Assembly: GCA_003022815.1 (NCBI GenBank)
Contig: PXSL01000095.1
Coordinates: 1-10,458 of the forward strand
DNA length: 10,458 nt
Reading direction: 5' to 3'
Origin: Halobacteriales archaeon SW_5_68_122
Lineage (GTDB): Archaea; Halobacteriota; Halobacteria; Halobacteriales; Haloarculaceae
The notes below the pieces were generated by a model. The model was not told the origin of the DNA. It searched no databases and worked only from the letters and a program-made list of their open reading frames with translations. Made by a program: the position numbers and the translations under genes. Of the stretch, positions 6,232-10,458 are shown one piece after another. How positions within the stretch are numbered: the stretch's first letter is position 1; the number at the start of each line of letters is the position of its first letter.

Positions 6232-6549
6232 CGGATGAAGGGCGAGCAGGCCGGACGAACCCGGACGTTCGCGGCGCTATGCGCCGCGAGCTCGGGAGAG
6301 CGACGCTCTCCCGGTGACGCGAGGACCGCAGGAGCGAACGGAGTGAGCGACGAGGACCGCAATGAATCCCGGGAGTCCAGCCTGCGAGGGCTTCGGGAGT
6401 CGTTGTTCAAGCTATCCGCTCGCCCCCCGTCGAGAACTCCCGAAGCCCTCGGCGCTACGGTCGTCTGAACCGCGCTGCGCTCCTCACTCGCTTCGCTCGT
6501 TGCGGTGCTTGCGGGTTCGGACTCCCGTAGCGCGCTCGCCCTTCATCCG
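6232..6549. repeat. palindrome-rich repeat block bounded by a perfect 16-bp inverted repeat
   Basis: The sequence CGGATGAAGGGCGAGC (6232-6247) returns exactly inverted at 6534-6549. Nested inside are a 9-bp stem with a 3-nt loop (6269-6277 with 6281-6289), a second 9-bp stem with a 3-nt loop (6293-6301 with 6305-6313), and a perfect 16-bp inverted repeat (6385-6400 with 6436-6451). Stretches such as GAGCGAACGGAGTGAGCG are of a type I remember as common between haloarchaeal genes. The right end overlaps the 3' part of the DUF1028 gene (to 6484). Apart from that overlap I see no gene in 6184-6483. The left arm read on + and the right arm read on - encode similar peptides (MKGEQAG-RTR and MKGERATGVRTR). 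The block could fold into a large cruciform and end transcription from both sides. Confidence 0.75.
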
Positions 6550-7298
6550 CCAGGCCTCGTACTTCGCCATCGCGTCGGCGTGGCCCTCGACCGCGAGTTC
6601 GTAGGTCGCCCGGAGGTCGGCGATGGGCGTCTCGGTGGCGTCGACCCGGAGATCGGTATAGGCGCGGCCGAAGGCCCGCTCCTCGGTGTCCTCGACGACG
6701 AGGGCGGCGCTCTGGACGGTCAACTCCTCGCGCTTGTCGCCGCCCGCCTTGTGGCCCGCCGCCAGCGCCTCGACCAGTCGGTCGGGGAGCGGAGCGGCCC
6801 CGTCGCCGTCGGGGTCCGTCGGCTCGCCGTCCGCCGGGGGGACGCTCTCGCGGGCCCCTTCGGTCCCCGCTTGGCTCTCCGCGCCGCGTTGCGGCGCGTG
6901 CTCCTCGTAGGCGTCAGCGACCGCCTCGATAACCTCCTCGCCGGTCAGCAGGTTCCCGGCGACCGTGTAGTGTCCCGCGACGGCGTCGCTACCGTCGTGG
7001 CCGCCGAACCACGGCTTGCACTCCTCACCGGAGAAAACGAACGACCCGTCGGCGTCGACGCCGTGCAATTGCCGGTTCTCGGCGCCGTCGTCGGCATTCA
7101 AAAGCGCCTCCAGGGCGTCCTCGACGGCCAGCCCGTCCGCGAGGTACTCGACGCCCTTCCGCCCCAGCTCGATGTTGACCAGGCTCTGGGTCGCGACGGC
7201 GCCGTGTTCGCCCGCGAACGGACACAGCGTGCCGACCCCCGCCAGCCGGGTGGTGACTCGTCGGTGTAGGGCTCGTGGACGCAGATGCTGAAGGTCAC
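6484..7298 (-). pseudogene. DUF1028 (Ntn-hydrolase-like) protein, disrupted near the N-terminus
   Basis: The N-terminal piece from a GTG at 7296-7298 reads TFSICVHEPYTDE. After a junction at about 7253-7262 the family continues in another frame: TTRLAGVGTLCPFAGEHGAV, ATQSLVNIELG, then NADDGAENRQLHGVDADG, FSGEEC, YTVAGNLL and DLRVDATETPIADLR. These fit DUF1028 (COG3342), proteins of unknown function placed in the Ntn-hydrolase superfamily. The expected link (roughly DGxxxxRFGVAV) is missing; a loss of about 34 or 37 nt would explain both the gap and the frame. The C-terminus also looks foreign: after KYEAW it runs RMKGERATGVRTRKHRNERS, encoded by the palindrome block. A minus-strand AT-rich box lies about 27 bases upstream of the GTG. 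The long intact second part could still be translated from the TTG at about 7101, but it would lack the conserved N-terminus. Confidence 0.8.
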
Positions 7299-7321
7299 AC
7301 CGGGGGTGGGTGCCTCGGGGG

Positions 7322-7328
7322 CAAAAAG
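7322..7328 (-). promoter_or_regulatory. possible TATA box for the DUF1028 gene
   Basis: Read on the minus strand, CTTTTTG is centred about 27 bases upstream of the GTG at 7298, inside a very GC-rich region. This fits a leaderless haloarchaeal promoter and supports the GTG start. The T run could also be fortuitous. Confidence 0.35.
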
Positions 7329-7434
7329 TCCGGGCCTCGCGGCCCCCGGGTCAGGGTGACCCGCGGTGGCGACGCCGTTCGTCGTCTCTCCGTCGGACGT
7401 AAGACCTATGACCACGGCAACCGGTGACGGGGAC

Positions 7435-7791
7435 ATGGGCATCATGAGCAAGCTCCTCGGCGGCAACTCCCACAGCGCCGAGGACTACGTCGAACTCGAC
7501 GCGGACGAGCTCGGGACCGGAGCGACGGAGGCCGCGATGGAGATCCGGTTCGCCTCCATCAGCGATCAGACCGACGTCATCGACATCAAGGACGCCGTCT
7601 ACGACGGCGACATCGTGGTCGCCGACGTCACCCGTCACAGCACGACCGACCGGACGATGGAACACATCTCCGACGAGCTGCGACAGGTCGCAGAGGAGGT
7701 CGGCGGCGACATCGTCCAGAAGGACGACGACCAAATTCTCATCACGCCGGGCGGCGTCGCCATCTCGCGGTCGAAGATCGGCGGCCGCTAA
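7435..7791 (+). CDS. sepF: SepF, FtsZ membrane anchor for cell division
   Basis: A 118-residue archaeal SepF. In archaea this protein binds the FtsZ C-terminus and tethers the division ring to the membrane. The N-terminal MGIMSKLLGG is the short amphipathic membrane-targeting segment. It is followed by an acidic linker (EDYVELDADELG) and the SepF core, with DVIDIKDAVYDGDIVVADVT, MEHISDELRQVAEEVGGDI, DDQILITPGGV and IS. The start is the ATG at 7435, because the targeting helix is N-terminal in the family. An in-frame ATG at 7408 would put a polar leader before it. The promoter is not clear. The TAA stop overlaps the stop of the convergent Tat-signal gene by 3 bases. The gene is divergent from DUF1028, and no cell-division partner lies beside it in this window. 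Confidence 0.92.
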   Translation: MGIMSKLLGGNSHSAEDYVELDADELGTGATEAAMEIRFASISDQTDVIDIKDAVYDGDIVVADVTRHSTTDRTMEHISDELRQVAEEVGGDIVQKDDDQILITPGGVAISRSKIGGR

Positions 7792-8218
7792 GTGTCGGCG
7801 CCGACGAGCAGGACCGTCGCGTCGGTCCCCTCGAGAACCGTCCACTCCTCGTCGTCGCTCACCTCGACCGGCCCGAACGTGTAAATGCCCGTCTCGTCGA
7901 CGCCTGACGGCGCCCGGGCGATGTAGCCCGGCGTTCCGTCTTCGATGCGCCCGGTGAACTCAATGTCGTTCTCCCCGGTTCCCGGCGGCGCCATCCGAGT
8001 GTAGGGCCGGTCGGCGGCGGCGACGATCCAGCCCTCCGGCACCCTGTCCCGGAGGAAGGTTGATCCGCCCTCGGGCACGGACAGTACCGCCGGAATCTCG
8101 ACGCCGTCGAACGACTTGACGAACTGCTTCTCGCGGGGGTACTCCGCGTCCCCTGCGGCCGAGAGGCCGGCCCCGAGCAGCGTGCCAGCCCCGCCGTGAG
8201 AAAGCGTCTCCTGTCCAT
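7788..8218 (-). pseudogene. Tat-signal secreted protein of unknown function, frameshifted in the signal peptide
   Basis: From the ATG at 8216-8218 the sequence reads MDRRRFLTAGLA, a twin-arginine signal start, then loses frame. The frame one base away continues smoothly with GTLLGAGLSAAGDAEYPREK and a 110-residue acidic domain. That domain contains KSFDGVEIPAVLSVPEGG, VPEGWIVAAADRPYTRM, GYIARAPSGVDETGIYTFG and EEWTVLEGTDATVLLVGADT. One missing base (or four) at about 8178-8186 would rejoin the parts into a protein of about 143 residues. There is no lipobox cysteine, so it would be a soluble exported protein rather than a lipoprotein. An ATG at 8252 is in frame with the body but gives an unnatural leader. 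I do not recognise the mature domain. The stop overlaps sepF. Confidence 0.65.
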
Positions 8219-8297
8219 ACCAACTCTGCCCGATAGCCCCGTCGCCCGACATCTCTGACGATTTAGACCGGTGCCGCGGGCCGCCCGGGTTCAGCAG

Positions 8298-8303
8298 TCT
8301 TAA
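8298..8303 (+). promoter_or_regulatory. TATA box for the ABC transporter operon
   Basis: TCTTAA is the most AT-rich spot upstream of the ABC ATPase gene, centred about 28 bases before the ATG at 8329. The spacing fits a leaderless haloarchaeal transcript for the two-gene operon. Confidence 0.5.
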
Positions 8304-8328
8304 CCGCGGCGAGCACCCCCTTTCTGAC

Positions 8329-9279
8329 ATGGAACACGCCATCCACGCCGACGACCTCACGAAGTCCTACGGCGACGTGCGGGCGCTCGACGGTCTCTCG
8401 TTCGAGGTCGAACGCGGGGAGTTCTTCGGCCTGCTCGGTCCCAATGGGGCCGGCAAGACCACGTTCATCAACGTGCTGGTCGGTCTCGTCCGCAAGGACG
8501 GCGGCACGGCCGAGGTGTTCGGCTTCGACGTCGAAGAGGAGTACCGCGAGGCTCGCGACCGCATCGGACTCGCCCCCCAGGAGTTCAACGTCGACCGCTT
8601 TTTCCCCGTCCACGAGGTGCTGGAGCACAAGGCTGGCTACCACGGCATCCCGCAGGCGGAGGCCGAACGGCGGGCCGAGGAGGCCCTGAAGACCGTCGGC
8701 ATATACGACAAGCGGGACACCCGCTTCGACTGGCTCTCCGGCGGCATGAAGCGCCGCTTCCTGCTGGCGCGGGCGCTGGTCACCGACCCCGAACTGCTCA
8801 TCCTCGACGAACCGACTGCCGGCGTTGACGTGCAGCTGCGCCGGGACCTCTGGAGCGTCATCGAACGGCTCAACGCCGAGGGGACGACGGTCCTGCTGAC
8901 GACCCATTACATCGAGGAGGCCGAACGACTGTGTGACCGCGTCGCCATCACCGATGACGGCCGGGTCGTCGAGGTGGCGACCCCCGACGAGCTGCGGTCC
9001 CGCGGCACCGACCAGGTGTACCTGACGCTGGCCGAGGCGCCCGCCACCGCGCCGACCCTCGACGTCGAGGGCATCATCGAGTCACGGCTGGACGGCGACA
9101 CGCTGGTCGTGACGGCCGGCGGCGGCGGCCGGGTCGCGCCCGACCTCCTGCGGGAGCTGGAGTACGCCGGCCACGAGGTCCGCGACCTTGAGGTCCGGCG
9201 GGCGTCGCTGGAGGAGGTTTTCGTCGACATGACCGGCGAGGAGACGACCGAAGCGCCGGAACCCGAGGTGGTCGGGTAG
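8329..9279 (+). CDS. ABC transporter ATP-binding protein (ABC-2/DrrA type)
   Basis: A 316-residue ATPase that would power the permease encoded next. All nucleotide-binding motifs are present: Walker A GPNGAGKTT (37-45), Q-loop LAPQEF (81-86), signature LSGGMKRR (136-143), Walker B LLILDEPTAGVD (156-167) and the H-loop histidine in LLTTHYIEEAE (H193). The C-terminal extension of about 100 residues (GTDQVYLTLAE to EEVFVDMTGEE) is typical of DrrA/CcmA-like exporters of the ABC-2 class. The start ATG fits the TATA box at 8298-8303. The stop TAG overlaps the GTG of the permease by one base (TAGTG), so the two genes are co-transcribed and probably translationally coupled. The substrate cannot be predicted. 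The gene is divergent from the broken Tat-signal gene. Confidence 0.93.
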   Translation: MEHAIHADDLTKSYGDVRALDGLSFEVERGEFFGLLGPNGAGKTTFINVLVGLVRKDGGTAEVFGFDVEEEYREARDRIGLAPQEFNVDRFFPVHEVLEHKAGYHGIPQAEAERRAEEALKTVGIYDKRDTRFDWLSGGMKRRFLLARALVTDPELLILDEPTAGVDVQLRRDLWSVIERLNAEGTTVLLTTHYIEEAERLCDRVAITDDGRVVEVATPDELRSRGTDQVYLTLAEAPATAPTLDVEGIIESRLDGDTLVVTAGGGGRVAPDLLRELEYAGHEVRDLEVRRASLEEVFVDMTGEETTEAPEPEVVG

Positions 9280-10115
9280 TGGCCGCAGAGACCGACCGCG
9301 AACTGTCGGGCAGCACGGAGCACGACCGCGGGACCGAATCGCGGACCGGCGGCCGTCTCGGCGTCGGCTTCCGCTCGCTCTTGAAGCGGGAGATACTCCG
9401 GTTCGTCCGCCGACCCCGCAACACCTTCGCCCCGCCCGCCATCACGAACGTGCTGTACTTCGCGGTGTTCGGCGTCATCCTCGGCAGCCGCATCGAGGAC
9501 ATTGCCGGCGAGCCGTACCTCCTCTTCATCCTCCCGGGGCTAGTGGTGCTCGGCGCCATCGGCAACGCCTTCGAGAACTCCTCGTTTTCCATCTTCCACG
9601 GCCGCTGGAACGAGTACATTCACGAGACGCTCACCTCGCCGCTGTCGTACTCCTCGATGGTGCTGGCGTACGTCCTGGCCGCGGCCCTCCGGGGCCTCGT
9701 CGTCGGACTCATCATCGTCGCCATCGGCCTACTGTTCACGTCGGTTCCGATCGAACAGCCGTTCTACCTGGCGGCGTTCATGCTCGTCGTTCCGACGCTT
9801 TTCGCCTCGCTGGGCGTCATCGGCGGCCTGCTCGCCGAGGACTTCGACGACCTCACCGTGATGAACCAGTTCATCCTCCGGCCGCTGGTCTTCTTCGGCG
9901 CGGTCTTCTACTCGCTGGACGTCCTGGACCCCCTGTACCGGACGCTGTCGCTCCTGAATCCCATGGTGTACATGGTCAGCGGCGTTCGCTACGGCTTTCT
10001 CGGCTACCGGGAGGTCGACCCGCTGGCGTCGCTTGCCGTCCTGTGTGGCCTGACGCTTACCGTCGTCCTCTTCGACGTCTACCTGTTCCAGCGGGGCTAC
10101 GGACTGGTAGACTGA
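9279..10115 (+). CDS. ABC-2 type transporter permease
   Basis: A 278-residue integral membrane protein. A hydrophilic N-terminus (about 1-34) leads to KREILRFVRRPRNTFAPP, the amphipathic segment before the first span in ABC-2 permeases. Six hydrophobic segments follow, at about 53-68, 80-96, 124-155, 160-184, 198-211 and 250-272. The loop LLNPMVYMVSGVRYGFLGY is characteristic of the family (YadH/NodJ-like). The GTG start at 9279 overlaps the TAG of the ATPase gene. With the ATPase it should form a dimeric exporter. A drug, lipid or polysaccharide substrate is possible, and nothing nearby decides which. The TGA stop ends on the first base of inverted-repeat copy 2. Confidence 0.92.
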   Translation: MAAETDRELSGSTEHDRGTESRTGGRLGVGFRSLLKREILRFVRRPRNTFAPPAITNVLYFAVFGVILGSRIEDIAGEPYLLFILPGLVVLGAIGNAFENSSFSIFHGRWNEYIHETLTSPLSYSSMVLAYVLAAALRGLVVGLIIVAIGLLFTSVPIEQPFYLAAFMLVVPTLFASLGVIGGLLAEDFDDLTVMNQFILRPLVFFGAVFYSLDVLDPLYRTLSLLNPMVYMVSGVRYGFLGYREVDPLASLAVLCGLTLTVVLFDVYLFQRGYGLVD

Positions 10116-10195
10116 TACTGCCGGCTGTAATTTTTGTCGAACGACTACTGTCGAACACCCCGAATCGATTCTCGCGTAATTACAGCCGGCGGTAC
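10115..10195. repeat. inverted-repeat element, copy 2
   Basis: The left end ATACTGCCGGCTGTAA (10115-10130) is identical to that of copy 1 and again begins on the last base of the upstream TGA. The right end (10180-10195) matches the inverted sequence at 14 of 16 positions, and the arms extend inward by two more pairs (AATT side). The 49-bp interior differs from copy 1 except for a shared TCTCG shortly before the right arm. It contains a run of five T directly after the left arm, GTCGAAC twice, and the palindrome GAATCGATTC (10162-10171). The element lies between convergent genes. The T run after a GC-rich arm could serve as a terminator for the ABC operon. Confidence 0.8.
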
Positions 10196-10212
10196 GACGA
10201 CCGCGGCGGCGG

Positions 10213-10458
10213 CTACTCGAATCGGACGCCCAGGTCGTGAAGGCCGTCGTTCTTCATGGCGATATTGATGAGAAGCGGCGTGACCGCCTCGACCTCGGCG
10301 GCGTTGGCCAGGTCGCCGACGTCGAGGGCCCGGAGCCCCTCGATGCCCTCGGCCAGGCAGGCGACGGTGTCCTTGGCATCCGCGTCGTCGCCGAAGACGA
10401 GGGTGTCCCACTCGAACTCGCGGTCGAGGTTCGACAGCCCCCCGGCCGGGAGGTTGTG
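10213..10458 (-). CDS. npdG: F420-dependent NADP reductase (NpdG/Fno), C-terminal part
   Basis: The gene enters from the right edge, so only its last 81 codons are present. The protein reads HNLPAGGLSNLD at the edge, then DTLVFGDDADAKDTVACLAE, IEGLRALDVGDLANAAEVE, TPLLINIAMKNDGLHDLGVR and ends FE. The GDDxxAK segment, the LRALDxGxLxNAxxVE strand-helix and the TPLLINI segment match the C-terminal region of archaeal coenzyme F420:NADP oxidoreductase. That enzyme transfers hydride between reduced F420 and NADP+ in the cytoplasm. The Rossmann N-terminus lies outside the window, so intactness cannot be judged. The TAG stop is 17 bases beyond the inverted-repeat copy that separates the gene from the convergent ABC operon. 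Confidence 0.82.
   Translation of the reverse strand, partial: HNLPAGGLSNLDREFEWDTLVFGDDADAKDTVACLAEGIEGLRALDVGDLANAAEVEAVTPLLINIAMKNDGLHDLGVRFE

Noticed and set aside
6235..6468. Open frame starting MKGEQAGRTRTFAAL on the + strand
   Set aside because: It runs through hairpins and repeat sequence, has no domain and no promoter, and its similarity to the DUF1028 tail is explained by the inverted repeat.
7408..7434. Earlier ATG at 7408 as the sepF start
   Set aside because: It would put a polar leader before the membrane-targeting helix MGIMSKLLGG, which is N-terminal in archaeal SepF.
8219..8252. ATG at 8252 as the start of the Tat-signal gene
   Set aside because: It gives a leader without signal features, while the frame starting at 8218 supplies a textbook twin-arginine start that joins the body after one base.

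Overview
The window looks like chromosomal DNA of a halophilic archaeon (class Halobacteria). It is strongly GC-rich, and its proteins are acidic (Asp/Glu-rich with few lysines). Several starts appear leaderless, with an AT-rich box about 26-30 bases upstream of the ATG. The gene content also fits: archaeal SepF, a PUA-domain protein, an F420-dependent NADP reductase, membrane-anchored winged-helix proteins and a receiver-PAS-kinase. The genus cannot be read from the sequence.

Layout from left to right: possible 3' part of a structured RNA (1-136, identity unknown); CDF metal transporter (-); YfcE/MJ0936-type phosphoesterase (+); a 105-bp inverted-repeat element (1690-1794); membrane-anchored winged-helix protein (-, frameshifted); 46-residue membrane protein (+); threonine aldolase (-, internal deletion and frameshift); receiver-PAS-histidine kinase (-) with a repeat expansion inside its ATPase domain; PUA protein (+); a palindrome-rich block (6232-6549); DUF1028 Ntn-hydrolase-like gene (-, disrupted); sepF (+); Tat-signal secreted protein (-, frameshifted); ABC ATPase and ABC-2 permease (+, overlapping by 1 nt); a second, 81-bp copy of the inverted-repeat element (10115-10195); and the 3' end of the F420/NADP reductase gene (-).

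Only the two ABC genes form an obvious operon. The rest are single genes in nearly strict alternating orientation, giving five convergent junctions. Two junctions carry the same inverted-repeat element, starting exactly at the upstream gene's TGA. One carries the palindrome block. The other two have overlapping stop codons.

No defence, CRISPR, phage or secondary-metabolite system was found. The points most worth a second look are the two-copy inverted-repeat element, the palindrome block that seems to have supplied a new C-terminus to the DUF1028 gene, the duplicated motif inside the kinase together with its degenerate receiver, and four disrupted genes within about 6.3 kb. The last could be real gene decay or assembly error.
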